45,200 bases of DNA from Candidatus Latescibacterota bacterium (GTDB lineage Bacteria > Latescibacterota > UBA2968 > GCA-2709665). Below the pieces are notes generated by a model. It did no database searches. It saw only the letters and a list, made by a program, of their open reading frames with translations, and had not been told where the DNA came from. A program made the translations under genes and the position numbers. The stretch spans positions 1 through 45,200 of the forward strand of contig JAGWBX010000011.1 of assembly GCA_021295655.1 (NCBI GenBank). Reading direction: 5' to 3'. The first letter of the stretch is position 1, and each line of letters starts with the position of its first letter. Shown one piece after another: positions 5,781 through 14,367 of this stretch.

Positions 5781-8738
5781 ATGGACCGTGCGCACAGTCT
5801 TCATTCGGACTCCAGGGGTGCTATTCGCGCAGGACGATCCGGCCTGGCCACCTGCGTGTTCCCGTTCCTTCGTCCTGAACATGCCGGAGCGGTCACGTTG
5901 AACAGTGAAACATTGATCCTCGAACTCCCGTCCCGGTCAATGGTTATCCCCTTTCGGGAAATCGAGACCGCTGATGTGGCGAACGGATGGTTCTGGGGAG
6001 GACTGCAGGTACGTTTTGCCTCCGGCAATATAACGGTATCCGGACTTTCCAGGCCGGACGCGAAGGCGTTCGGCAACGCGCTTTTGCGCGCGAGACTCGA
6101 CTGGTGGCGAGGCGCCCTGGATTCGCATGCCGGAAAGATTCAATCCGTCTACGACCGCCTGGCGCAGTTTGCGGACCCGCCGCGGTACGTGTCGCGCACG
6201 GTCTTTGCCCCGATCGATCGCGATGCCAGAGACGTGGTCGCCCGGTTCCCATCTCAGTGTCCCGAACAGCTATGCGACGTCGCGGAAATCCGAATGCTGA
6301 AGGCAATTCAGGACTTCTCGGATGATTCCGAACGTTGTCGGGCGAGAGCCTGCGACACCTTTGTGGCCAACGAACTGGTGCGATCCGGGGAATTCTTCGA
6401 CAGGGTCGAGGCGAGGCCGCTCACGGACGAGCAGCGGAGAGCGGTTGTCGTGGATGAAGACCGCAACCTGATCGTTGCAGCCGCCGGAAGCGGCAAGACG
6501 TCGGTCATCGTTGCCAAGGCGGGCTGGCTCATTCAAAAAGGGTACCGACGCCCGTCGGAACTGCTGCTGCTCGCATTTGCCAAAGATGCCCAGGAAGAAA
6601 TGAAGGAAAGGGTCCGGAAACGCCTTGGGGCTCAATTGGGCGCCGAACTTACGGTTCGAACGTTCCACAGCCTGGGCATGTCGATCATCAGCGAAGTGGA
6701 ACGCAGACGCCCGGCCGTGGCCAGGGCTGCGGTAGATGATCACGCCCTGCTCGACCTGCTGAAGGGCATCGTTGGCGACCTCATCGCCGATCCCGGGTTC
6801 TCCGGGGTTATGCTCAGATGGTTCGCCGGGCATTTTGCTCCGTACCGAAGCGAGTTCGAATTCCAGACTCAGGGAGCGTATTGGGCTTATCTCCGGGACA
6901 ACGAGGTCCGGTCCCTGCAGGGCGAGAAACTCAAGAGTTTCGAAGAATGCGAGATAGCCAACTTCCTTTACCTCAACGGTGTGCGCTATGAGTACGAAAG
7001 GGACTACGAACATGAAACCGCCACGTCTGGCAAGAGGCAATACCGGCCCGACTTCACCCTCCCCGACGCGGGGATATACATTGAACATCTTGCACTCTCC
7101 GAGTCGAATAATACGCCCCCCTTTATCGACCGCAACGAATATCTCAGGTCATTGGACTGGAAAAGACGGCTGCATGCGAAACATGGCACGGTTCTCGTGG
7201 AAACCTACAGTCATGAAAAGGCAGCGGGCAAACTGACCGCGAACCTGGCGGAAAAACTGGCCCGCCATGGCGTAACGCTATCTCCGATCCCGTCTCAGGA
7301 CACCTTCTCCGTCCTCGAACAGCAAGGTCGAATCGATCCTTTCACGCGTCTGGTTGCGACGTTCCTCCATCACTACAAGGGTGCGCAACTGTGTGCAGAC
7401 GACGTGGCCCGTCGCGCTGCCAGGGATCAAAACCGTCCACGGGCCGAGGCCTTTCTGGCCGTTTTCATTCCTGTATATGTGCGTTACCAGGAATCGCTCG
7501 TACGACTGCGGCAAATCGATTTCCACGACATGATCACCATCGCGACGGAACACGTGAAGCGTGGGCGTTACCACAACCGGTTTGGCTACATACTCGTGGA
7601 TGAGTTTCAGGATATTTCGGCCGGGAGAGCGCGACTGCTGAAGGCGTTGCTGGACACATCGAACACCACACAGCTGTTTGCGGTTGGAGACGATTGGCAG
7701 GCCATCTTCCGGTTTGCGGGTTCGGACATCGCCATCATGCGAGAGTTTACGGCACGCTTTGGCGCGAGCGAACGCGTCAACCTGGAAACAACGTTCAGAT
7801 GCGCGGATCGTATCGCCGATCTCGCAAGCCGATTCGTACTCAGCAACCCCGCACAGATCCGAAAGCGCGTTTCGTCCATCTTCAATGCAGACGAACCATG
7901 CGTGCATGTAATGGTCGCACCGGAAACGTGTCCCGATCCACTCGCGGAGGCGTTGAATGCAATTGCCGCTCATACCGCCGGGGACGACGAGCGCTCCACG
8001 GTTCTGCTGCTGGGTCGGTACAGGCACACCAGGCCTCAAAATATAGGCGTATTGGCGCGAGCCCATTCAAAATTCCGGCTCTCTTTCATGACTGTACACG
8101 GCTCCAAAGGCCTTGAGGCCGACTACGTGGTGGTGCTCGACCTGTGCTCCGGAAAGTACGGCTTTCCCACCGGGATCGTAGACGACCCGCTGCTGGATCT
8201 CGTTCTGGCTGCGCCGGAAGCCTTTCCGCACGCCGAGGAGCGCCGCCTGTTCTACGTCGCGGTCACGCGCGCCAGGCACGGCGTCTATCTCGTCGTCGAT
8301 ACCGGAGCGCCTTCGGCTTTCGTTGAGGAGTTGATGAAGGAGGGCTATGACGTTAAGGTTCATGGAGAGCAACCGGAACGGGATGTACCATGCCCGGAAT
8401 GCATCCACGGACGGCTGCAGCAAAGAGGTAACGCTCAGGACAGGGGGATATTCTTCGGCTGTTCGCTCTGGCCGTATTGCGAGTATCGACAGCCCGGGTG
8501 TCCCCATTGCGGAACCGGACTACTGGCGAAGATTGATGGGGACTACCGTTGCCGGGACTGCCGGAAGGCCGTTGAGGGATGCCCGACCTGCTTTGGATGG
8601 GTGCAGGAAAAGCGTGGAAAATATGGACGTTTTATCGGTTGTTCGAACTGGCCTAAATGCAGGTATACGCGGAATGTCCTGGAAAAACGGCCAGGGCGTT
8701 CAACCGTTGTCAAAAGAAACGCACGGACAGGTGAATAG
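5781..8738 (+). CDS. Helicase IV-like SF1 (UvrD/HelD) helicase with nuclease-like insert and C4 zinc ribbons
   Basis: This 985-residue protein aligns throughout with E. coli helicase IV. It has an N-terminal beta-rich domain (AVTL through IPFREIE and WGGLQVRF), Q-motif LTDEQRRAVV, Walker A AAGSGKTS (about 233), DEFQD (about 607), GDDWQAIFRF, TTFRC, MTVHGSKGLEADYVV and VAVTRAR (about 825). Between motifs Ia and II it carries an extra segment of about 150 residues with YEYERDYEHE, RPDFTLP (about 423) and IYIEHL (about 433), then WKRRLHAKHGT and LVETYS. This resembles a PD-(D/E)XK nuclease core. From residue 870 on there are CxxC clusters of topoisomerase C4 zinc-finger type. ATG 5781 is preferred over GTG 5766 because GGAAAA precedes it by about 8 bases. 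It likely unwinds DNA in repair or defence. Confidence 0.9.
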   Translation: MDRAHSLHSDSRGAIRAGRSGLATCVFPFLRPEHAGAVTLNSETLILELPSRSMVIPFREIETADVANGWFWGGLQVRFASGNITVSGLSRPDAKAFGNALLRARLDWWRGALDSHAGKIQSVYDRLAQFADPPRYVSRTVFAPIDRDARDVVARFPSQCPEQLCDVAEIRMLKAIQDFSDDSERCRARACDTFVANELVRSGEFFDRVEARPLTDEQRRAVVVDEDRNLIVAAAGSGKTSVIVAKAGWLIQKGYRRPSELLLLAFAKDAQEEMKERVRKRLGAQLGAELTVRTFHSLGMSIISEVERRRPAVARAAVDDHALLDLLKGIVGDLIADPGFSGVMLRWFAGHFAPYRSEFEFQTQGAYWAYLRDNEVRSLQGEKLKSFEECEIANFLYLNGVRYEYERDYEHETATSGKRQYRPDFTLPDAGIYIEHLALSESNNTPPFIDRNEYLRSLDWKRRLHAKHGTVLVETYSHEKAAGKLTANLAEKLARHGVTLSPIPSQDTFSVLEQQGRIDPFTRLVATFLHHYKGAQLCADDVARRAARDQNRPRAEAFLAVFIPVYVRYQESLVRLRQIDFHDMITIATEHVKRGRYHNRFGYILVDEFQDISAGRARLLKALLDTSNTTQLFAVGDDWQAIFRFAGSDIAIMREFTARFGASERVNLETTFRCADRIADLASRFVLSNPAQIRKRVSSIFNADEPCVHVMVAPETCPDPLAEALNAIAAHTAGDDERSTVLLLGRYRHTRPQNIGVLARAHSKFRLSFMTVHGSKGLEADYVVVLDLCSGKYGFPTGIVDDPLLDLVLAAPEAFPHAEERRLFYVAVTRARHGVYLVVDTGAPSAFVEELMKEGYDVKVHGEQPERDVPCPECIHGRLQQRGNAQDRGIFFGCSLWPYCEYRQPGCPHCGTGLLAKIDGDYRCRDCRKAVEGCPTCFGWVQEKRGKYGRFIGCSNWPKCRYTRNVLEKRPGRSTVVKRNARTGE

Positions 8739-8776
8739 CCTGCGCCTGCCTGTTCGCACGCCGCGCCCACTTGCTC

Positions 8777-10513
8777 TCAGGCGGTGAAGTAGGCGAGGAC
8801 GGTCCAGCAGATCGCCGCCAGGCAGGCCGCGACGGACGCCTGGGGTATCTGCGTTTTGACGTGGTCCATCAGGTCGCAGCCCGTGCACATCGAACTGAGC
8901 ACGGTGGTGTCGGAGATGGGCGAGCACTGGTCGCCGTACACGCTGCCGTCCATGACCGCGGCGAAGCAGAGGGTCATGAACAGCTCGGGATGGGAAAGTC
9001 CGTGAGCCCCGGCCACCGCCCAGGCCAACGGCATGGCCAGCGGAAAGGCCACCGCGTAAGTGCCCCAGCTCGTCCCGGTGGAGAAGGCGATGACCATGGT
9101 CATGATCTGCAGCAGCACCGGTAGCAGGAAGAATGGAATTGTCTCCCCGAGTTGCTCGACCAGAAAGATGCCGCCCCCCGTCTCCTTGTTTATCCCCCCG
9201 ATGGTGATGGCGAGAAGGAGAATGACGGAGCCGAGCACCACGCCCTTGAGCCCGTCGTGGAATCCCGCCACGAGATCCTTGAGCGACATCCCCTTGGCCA
9301 GGGCCATCCCCGCGGCGAGCAGCAGGGCCGTGCCGAAGGCCCACTGCACGTTTGGGGAGCCGCTGACGATGAAGGTGCCGACGGCGATGCCGATGAGGGA
9401 AATCAGGGGCAGGAAGAACTCCATTACGTGCGGGGTGTAACCCTCGGGAACGTTGCTTCCCTGCAGCTCCTTCGCGCTCAGGGGGTTCGCTCCCTCGGCG
9501 TCGAGCTGGCCGGTCGCGCGGGAGCGTTCCATCGCCGCCCCGAGCCGCTTGCCGAGGAACAGGGGCTTTTCGATGCTGAGGAGAAAGGTGCCGAGCACGG
9601 CGAAGATCGCGTAGAAGCAGAACGGCACGCTCTGGAAGAAGAAGGCGACGCGATCCGCCTCGGTGGCGAGGAAGCCCACCCCGGAGACGAAGATGAAGGC
9701 CTGGACGTACCCGGGCCAGGCGTTGAAGGCGAGCTGGGAAGCGATCGGCGAGGCGGTCGAGTCCACAATGTAGGCGAGCTCTTCGTGGCTGACCTTTTCG
9801 TTGTCGGCGATCGGCTTGACCGTGGTGCCTACCAGGACGGTGCTGACCGTGCCCCCCTGGAAGAAGATGACGCCGAGCATCCAGGATACGAGCTTGGCGC
9901 TTCGCGGGCCGCGCACGAAGCGCACGGTCATGAACTCGGCGAACGCCTGCGCGGCGCCCGTCCGCGACCAGATCCCCATCAGCCCGCCCAGCAACCACAG
10001 GTAGAGAAGCAGAACGCCGGCGGAGCTTGTTGAGGCCAGCGAGGGGATCAGCACGTCCCCGGTGAAGTCGTAGCGGCTCAGCACCAGGGCTCCTGACACG
10101 ATGCCGCCGAGGAGGGAAGTGACCGGCTCCTTTGTGAGCCAGCACAGGAGCACGGCGACCACCGCGGGAAGCAGGGACCAGAAGCCCCAGTGGTGCTTGG
10201 CGAGCAGCTGGTAGTAGAAGGTCTGCGGCTTCCCCTCCTCCATCCTGACCACGGAGACGAACTCCTCCTTCACTGCCGGGGCCTCGCGCGAGCCTTCGAT
10301 TCTATCGGGGTTGAGTAGCGCTTCCTGGATGGGTACGGCGTTGAAATAGGCCGGCTCTCCCCGGTATACGTAGTAGAGCTTTCCTTCCCTGTCGCTGTGG
10401 GCATCGAGGGCGATCTGCTCGACGGTCCAGGTGGGGGCCACGTTGATGCCGACGATCCAGGACACGACCAGGGCGATGGCGAAGACGATAAACTTGCGGA
10501 CACCAGGGCTCAT
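8777..10513 (-). CDS. NhaC-family Na+/H+ antiporter
   Basis: A 578-residue inner-membrane protein with many hydrophobic segments and the NhaC-type signatures GGTVSTVLVGTT, AFSTGTSWGTYAVAFPLAMP and SPISDTTVLSS. It should exchange Na+ (or another small ion or acid) for protons. After the first membrane helix there is a segment of about 90 residues (TVEQIALDAHSD to QLLAKHHWGF) that lacks membrane helices and probably sits outside the cytoplasm, an addition not found in the shortest NhaC proteins. The start at 10513 (MSPGVRKF) follows GGAG by 6 bases; the 15-codon longer start has no ribosome site. The gene stands alone, converging with the helicase gene (38 bp between stops). Confidence 0.88.
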   Translation of the reverse strand: MSPGVRKFIVFAIALVVSWIVGINVAPTWTVEQIALDAHSDREGKLYYVYRGEPAYFNAVPIQEALLNPDRIEGSREAPAVKEEFVSVVRMEEGKPQTFYYQLLAKHHWGFWSLLPAVVAVLLCWLTKEPVTSLLGGIVSGALVLSRYDFTGDVLIPSLASTSSAGVLLLYLWLLGGLMGIWSRTGAAQAFAEFMTVRFVRGPRSAKLVSWMLGVIFFQGGTVSTVLVGTTVKPIADNEKVSHEELAYIVDSTASPIASQLAFNAWPGYVQAFIFVSGVGFLATEADRVAFFFQSVPFCFYAIFAVLGTFLLSIEKPLFLGKRLGAAMERSRATGQLDAEGANPLSAKELQGSNVPEGYTPHVMEFFLPLISLIGIAVGTFIVSGSPNVQWAFGTALLLAAGMALAKGMSLKDLVAGFHDGLKGVVLGSVILLLAITIGGINKETGGGIFLVEQLGETIPFFLLPVLLQIMTMVIAFSTGTSWGTYAVAFPLAMPLAWAVAGAHGLSHPELFMTLCFAAVMDGSVYGDQCSPISDTTVLSSMCTGCDLMDHVKTQIPQASVAACLAAICWTVLAYFTA

Positions 10514-10590
10514 CTCATTCTCCGGATGAAAGATGTAGAGGGAACGACTAAGAGGCATGCCGAGCGACTTCTTCTCTGTTCTATACCCTT

Positions 10591-10618
10591 ATTGTACCCT
10601 GATCTGCAAAAAACGCAA
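10591..10618 (-). promoter_or_regulatory. Possible sigma70 promoter for the antiporter gene
   Basis: On the minus strand TTGCGT (10613-10618) precedes TACAAT (10591-10596, 5 of 6 to TATAAT) by 16 bases. It would give a leader of about 70 nt before the ATG at 10513. Confidence 0.35.
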
Positions 10619-10710
10619 GTCAGGTTTCGGGTTTAGCCGGAAAAAGCTTGCAACAATAGTCAAGCCGCGGATCGTTTGTGATTCATGGGCTGATGTGTTG
10701 AACGCGGCGC

Positions 10711-10920
10711 ATGGCCGGCTATATCGGGCGCGCCATTGAACAACACGGCGTGCCGGTGTTTTCAAGCGTCATCTACCTGCGGCCCGACGCCGGGCACCGC
10801 GATCCGGGTCAGTATCTGCAAACGCATCCCGGTCATCGGGTGCTTGTGCAATACAAAGTGATCCGGCTGAGTGAATTGGAAGGTCAACGGATTCTCGATG
10901 CCGGCCACGTTACGAGATAG
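10711..10920 (+). pseudogene. Fragment of an Rpn-like (PD-(D/E)XK transposase/nuclease family) protein
   Basis: The 69-codon frame (MAGYIGRAIEQHG, VIYLRPDAGHRDPG, VQYKVIRLSELEG) resembles the middle of Rpn-family or DUF4351-type proteins, in which an RM-Y-RL segment is followed by a VxSVVIYLRP strand. The N-terminal catalytic part that should precede it is missing: a stop lies a few codons upstream and no ribosome site is present. The C-terminal part is also absent. I read it as a decayed remnant; these families are often found in many degraded copies. It sits just before the MNT/HEPN pair, in an accessory stretch. Confidence 0.5.
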
Positions 10921-11072
10921 CCATGCGGGAACTGAAGAAGCTTTGTTTTGCTATCTGCGCACAAATTACGATATTATCTTCAAACATGCCATAGATTCCA
11001 TAAAATCGACAGGGAAGCTGACCACTGACCTATCGTTACACATGATGTGTCCACGAAATGAAAGGCAGTACC

Positions 11073-11387
11073 ATGTTGGACGAGTCAACTCTGGACGAAA
11101 TAATACGGCGCATTGTAGAAGTCGCTCATCCTGAAAAGATAATTCTCTTCGGATCCGCCGCGAGGGGCGACTTGAAAGCGCATAGCGACATTGACCTGCT
11201 CGTCGTAAAGGACGACAGCGATCCCTGGACTGTTATTGGAGACATCTACGGGAACCTGCGCGGGGTTGGCGTAGGAGTGGACGCGATCGTGGTCACCCCG
11301 GCGCAGGTGGAACGTTACAAGGATTCTCACGCACTGGTGATCAAGCCCGCACTTCAGGAGGGAAGGGTCATATATGAAGCCGCCTGA
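11073..11387 (+). CDS. MNT-type minimal nucleotidyltransferase (putative antitoxin)
   Basis: This 104-residue protein shows the nucleotidyltransferase signature: FGSAARGD followed by SDIDLLVV (GS-x10-DxD), and a later strand GVGVDAIVV that supplies the third acidic residue. Related MntA proteins AMPylate and silence a HEPN partner. The next gene encodes a HEPN protein and overlaps this one by 14 bp, so they are translationally coupled. The start at 11073 follows AAAGG by about 7 bases; the ATG five codons earlier has no such site. Confidence 0.85.
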   Translation: MLDESTLDEIIRRIVEVAHPEKIILFGSAARGDLKAHSDIDLLVVKDDSDPWTVIGDIYGNLRGVGVGVDAIVVTPAQVERYKDSHALVIKPALQEGRVIYEAA

Positions 11388-11781
11388 ACGTTACCCACCG
11401 GACGACCCTCGGGAATGGTTGAACCGTGCAAGAAGCAATCTGGTTCGAGCAAGAAACCGAATTCGCGGCGCCTATCTTGAAGATCTGTGTTTCGATGCTC
11501 AACAGGCGGCGGAGAAAGCCATCAAGGCGGTATTGATCGCGTGCGATATTGCATTTCCGTACGTGCATGATCTCGACCAACTATTGACCGTACTGGCATC
11601 AACCGGCCAACAGGTGCCCGACGAAATCCACCGGGCAGGGAAGCTTACACCCTATGCGACAGCTGCACGCTATCCGGGTATAGAGCAGCCCATCTCCGAA
11701 CAGCACTACCTGGAAGCGATGGAAATTGCCGAATCCGTCGTCAGCTGGGCTGAGGATCGGATACGTTCCCAGATAATGTAA
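11374..11781 (+). CDS. HEPN-domain protein (putative toxin partner)
   Basis: A 135-residue, mostly helical protein with the HEPN pattern: WLNRARSNLVRARN, then LCFDAQQAAEKAIKAVL, then PYVHDLDQLL, and a C-terminal AMEIAESVVSWAEDRI helix. HEPN proteins of toxin-antitoxin pairs are often RNases with an RX4-6H motif. I do not find that motif here, so this member may be a binding or scaffold version. GGAAGGG lies about 8 bases before the ATG, which sits inside the end of the MNT gene. The MNT-then-HEPN order with overlap is typical of such pairs. Confidence 0.8.
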   Translation: MKPPERYPPDDPREWLNRARSNLVRARNRIRGAYLEDLCFDAQQAAEKAIKAVLIACDIAFPYVHDLDQLLTVLASTGQQVPDEIHRAGKLTPYATAARYPGIEQPISEQHYLEAMEIAESVVSWAEDRIRSQIM

Positions 11782-11938
11782 GCGATCGGTCGAAGTCGAA
11801 TTCTCTCAATTCTTGCCCAATGAATTCGCGCTTCAGCACCTCAGGATCGCCAGTGAACACAGATAAGCCGCCATCAAGGGTATCGAAGATCTGATCAATA
11901 TCACGGATCGACCCAATCAAGCCATCCATGATCGGCAT
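11741..11938 (-). CDS. Small hypothetical protein
   Basis: A 65-codon frame beginning MPIMDGLIGSIRDID, with balanced composition (IDQIFDTLDGGLSVF, EFIGQELREFDFDR) that looks protein-like. I cannot assign a family. No clear ribosome site precedes it. Its end overlaps the end of the HEPN gene by 41 bp in convergent orientation, and the longer frame upstream is Arg-rich and not credible. It could be a real small gene or a remnant of a larger one cut by the repeat-bearing sequence upstream. Confidence 0.3.
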   Translation of the reverse strand: MPIMDGLIGSIRDIDQIFDTLDGGLSVFTGDPEVLKREFIGQELREFDFDRSLTLSGNVSDPQPS

Positions 11939-12340
11939 ATAGGAAACGCCAGGGAATGGCGATCCTGGGTTTTCGGCCGCTAAAGGCCGGTGAAATCGAA
12001 GCCCCCACCGCATCAGCCGTCGACGGCCCCTTCGGTATTTCGACACCCTTCGACATTTCGACAAGCTCAATACAGGTAAGCTCAGGGCAGCGGCTCAGGG
12101 GGCCGGCTCGGCTTCTGCGACTCCCCCTAAAAGGGGGAGTGATTGCAGCGTCAATCGATGGATGGCTTCGCTTGAAATGGGCACGTTTGTCCTGCTTGGC
12201 GGGCTGTGTCTGAAAACAGGAGCAAGGGTATCGTCCATCGCCGCAGTAGATCCTTCGTCGGCCTGGAGGGCCTCCTCAGGATAACAGCAGGGGCGAAGCT
12301 GGGACAGGAAGGGTTGAGCATCACCAAGCCGCGAGCCAGT
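11939..12340. other. Repeat-bearing intergenic region
   Basis: About 400 bp without a credible gene. It contains TTCGACA three times in close succession (12039, 12049, 12057), then AGCTCA/GGCTCA repeats, and a perfect 8-bp hairpin at 12121-12139. The TTCGACAAGCTCA string is a common dispersed element in uncultured bacteria. Confidence 0.5.
12121..12139. repeat. Perfect hairpin CTCCCCCT/AGGGGGAG
   Basis: 8-bp arms with an AAA loop. It resembles the CCCCCT/AGGGGG palindrome at 2176-2189. No U-tract follows on either strand. Confidence 0.6.
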
Positions 12341-13303
12341 CTAACCGTGCACGCAATTCCTGATGGCGTTGGCGATGTCCTCGGTCTGGGGTAGGCAGGC
12401 GTCTTCCAGCGGGGCGCTGTAGGGCATGGGTGTATTCAGGCCGCCCAGAACCCTTGGAGGTCTGCGAAGGTGTTTAAAGCCCCGTTCGGCGATCTGGCGG
12501 ACGATTTCGGCGCCAATGCCGCCGCGCGCCGGCGCTTCGTGCACGACCAGGAGGCGACCTGTTTTCCTGACCGAGCGAAGGATGGTTTCCACGTCAAGAG
12601 GTACGAGTGTACGGGGATCTATGACTTCGACGCCAATCTCCCCGCCCAGGGATTCAGCCGCCTGAAGCGCCTTCTGCAAAGCGTAGGAAACGGCGACAAC
12701 GGTAACGTCGGCGCCCTCGCGCTTGACGTCGGCCTTGCCCAGGGGAACGACGTGATCGCCGTCAGGCACGGTATCCTCGATGTCACCCAGCAGCCGGTGC
12801 TGGATGAAAACAACCGGACCGTCATCGCGGATGCTGGATTTCATCAGGCCCTTGGCATCGGCGGCCGTGGCCGGCATCACCACCTTCAATCCCGGTGTAT
12901 GGACGAACCAGCTCTCGAGGCTCTGGCTGTGGTGACCGGCCTCGCGCGTGCCGGCGCCGCCCGGCGTGCGGATCACCAGCGGGACGTTGACGTTCCCCCC
13001 GGACATCAGATGGATCTTGGCGGCCTGGTTGACGATGGGGTCCATGCAGACGGTCACGAAGTCGCAATACATGATGACGGCCACCGGACGCAGGCCGGTC
13101 ATGGCGGCGCCGACCGCCAGTCCGACGAAGCCGGATTCGGATATGGGCGTCTGCCACGTGCGGCGTTCGCGAAACTGGTCCCAGAGTCGTTCCGGATCGC
13201 GGACCGGACCGATGTCCTCGCCGATGGTGAAGACGCGCTCGTCGCGGGCGATTTCTTCCCGGATGGCGTCGCTAATGGCCTGGGCATACGTAGTGCGGGA
13301 CAC
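12341..13303 (-). CDS. 2-oxoacid dehydrogenase E1 component, beta subunit
   Basis: The 320-residue product matches the beta subunit of TPP-dependent alpha-ketoacid (pyruvate/acetoin/branched-chain) dehydrogenases: ERVFTIGEDIG near residue 22, TPISESGFVGLAVGAA, the RTPGGAGTREAGHHSQS loop and the C-terminal VIDPRTLVPLD and LLVVHEAPARGGIGAEI strands. With the alpha subunit it forms the active E1 that decarboxylates a 2-oxoacid. It starts with GTG, whose G is the last base of the alpha stop (TAGTG), so translation is coupled; GGGAG lies about 10 bases upstream. No E2 or E3 gene is near. The exact substrate (pyruvate, acetoin, branched-chain or other) cannot be told from the sequence. Confidence 0.9.
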   Translation of the reverse strand: MSRTTYAQAISDAIREEIARDERVFTIGEDIGPVRDPERLWDQFRERRTWQTPISESGFVGLAVGAAMTGLRPVAVIMYCDFVTVCMDPIVNQAAKIHLMSGGNVNVPLVIRTPGGAGTREAGHHSQSLESWFVHTPGLKVVMPATAADAKGLMKSSIRDDGPVVFIQHRLLGDIEDTVPDGDHVVPLGKADVKREGADVTVVAVSYALQKALQAAESLGGEIGVEVIDPRTLVPLDVETILRSVRKTGRLLVVHEAPARGGIGAEIVRQIAERGFKHLRRPPRVLGGLNTPMPYSAPLEDACLPQTEDIANAIRNCVHG

Positions 13304-14301
13304 TACACGGGTACTCCCGGGGTAACGGGCATATCGTCGAATTCAGGGTAGGGCGATTGTTTGCCGTAGTCGACCGCCTCGCGGGCGGCAGCTTCGGCTT
13401 CGGAGATGATTGTCTGTTTCTGCCGGTCCGTGAGACGTCCGGCGTCGAAGAGCTTGCGTTCGAAGAGGGCGATCGGGTCCTTCCTCTTCCAGGTCTCCAG
13501 TTCCTCCGGGTTGTTGTGGTCGCCTTTGCCGCCGCCCGCGTGGCTCACAAAGCGATACGTCTTGCATTCGACGAGCGTGGGTCCGTTTCCGGCGCGCGCT
13601 CTGGCGACAGCCTCGGAAGCGACCCTGTACACCTCGAGGACGTCCTGGCCGTTGACGATGATGCCGGGCATGTCATACGCGGCGGACTTGACGGCGACGT
13701 CGGGAGGCGATAGCGTGATGGTTGCGGGCGTGGTGGCGGCGTAGAGGTTGTTCTCGCAGACGTAGACGGCGGGGAGGTCCCAGAGCGCGGCCATGTTCAG
13801 AGCTTCGTGGAATGCGCCCTGGTTGGCGGCCCCTTCGCTGAAAAAAGCGACGGCCACCTGCCGCGTGCCGCGATATTTCGCAGAGAAGGCGGCGCCGGTG
13901 GCAATGGGGATCTGAGCACCCACGATCCCGTTCCCTCCAATCAGTCCGAGTTCCGAACTGAAGATGTGCATGGAACCGCCGCATCCACCGCTGTACCCGT
14001 GTTTCCGCCCCATTAATTCGGCCATCATCGGTTTGAGGTCCGCGCCCTTGGCGATGGCATGGCCGTGACCCCGGTGCGTGCTGGCCACGAAGTCATCCGG
14101 CTCGAGGGCGGCGCAGACGCCGACCTCGGCGGCTTCCTGGCCGATGGCCAGGTGGGCCGCGCCGGAGATGACCCCTTCGTTTTCCGGATTGTCGCGAAGG
14201 TAGCTGGTGTAGTCGTAGTGGTCCCTTACCCGCGCTTCGAAAAAGCGGATGCGGTACATCCGGCGGAGCATCTCGAGACACTTTTGTTTCTCCGGCATCA
14301 T
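13303..14301 (-). CDS. 2-oxoacid dehydrogenase E1 component, alpha subunit
   Basis: A 332-residue alpha subunit of the same E1 enzyme: MYRIRFFEARV, STHRGHGHAIAKGAD, LMGRKHGYSGGCGGSMHIF and GGNGIVGAQIPIATGAA are family signatures. The TPP/Mg motif, usually GDG followed by NN, reads SEG at residues 155-157 and then GAANQGAFHEALN and ENN. Glu could replace the Mg-binding Asp, but this is unusual. It overlaps the beta subunit gene by one base. Upstream, 66 bp away, lies the class III aminotransferase gene in the same direction, so the E1 pair may process the 2-oxoacid or aldehyde produced or used by that enzyme. Confidence 0.9.
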   Translation of the reverse strand: MMPEKQKCLEMLRRMYRIRFFEARVRDHYDYTSYLRDNPENEGVISGAAHLAIGQEAAEVGVCAALEPDDFVASTHRGHGHAIAKGADLKPMMAELMGRKHGYSGGCGGSMHIFSSELGLIGGNGIVGAQIPIATGAAFSAKYRGTRQVAVAFFSEGAANQGAFHEALNMAALWDLPAVYVCENNLYAATTPATITLSPPDVAVKSAAYDMPGIIVNGQDVLEVYRVASEAVARARAGNGPTLVECKTYRFVSHAGGGKGDHNNPEELETWKRKDPIALFERKLFDAGRLTDRQKQTIISEAEAAAREAVDYGKQSPYPEFDDMPVTPGVPV

Positions 14302-14367
14302 CAGTTTTTTCTCACACGTAAGGAAGCGGTACCCGGCGTCACCTGGCGTCCCGCGGCGGTCGGGAGC

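Noticed and set aside
8700..10145. 481-codon minus-strand frame across the antiporter gene
   Set aside because: Extremely Arg/Gly/His-rich shadow of the antiporter gene in another phase.
10972..10977. TATTAT as a -10 box for the MNT/HEPN pair
   Set aside because: No acceptable -35 hexamer at 16-18 bases upstream.
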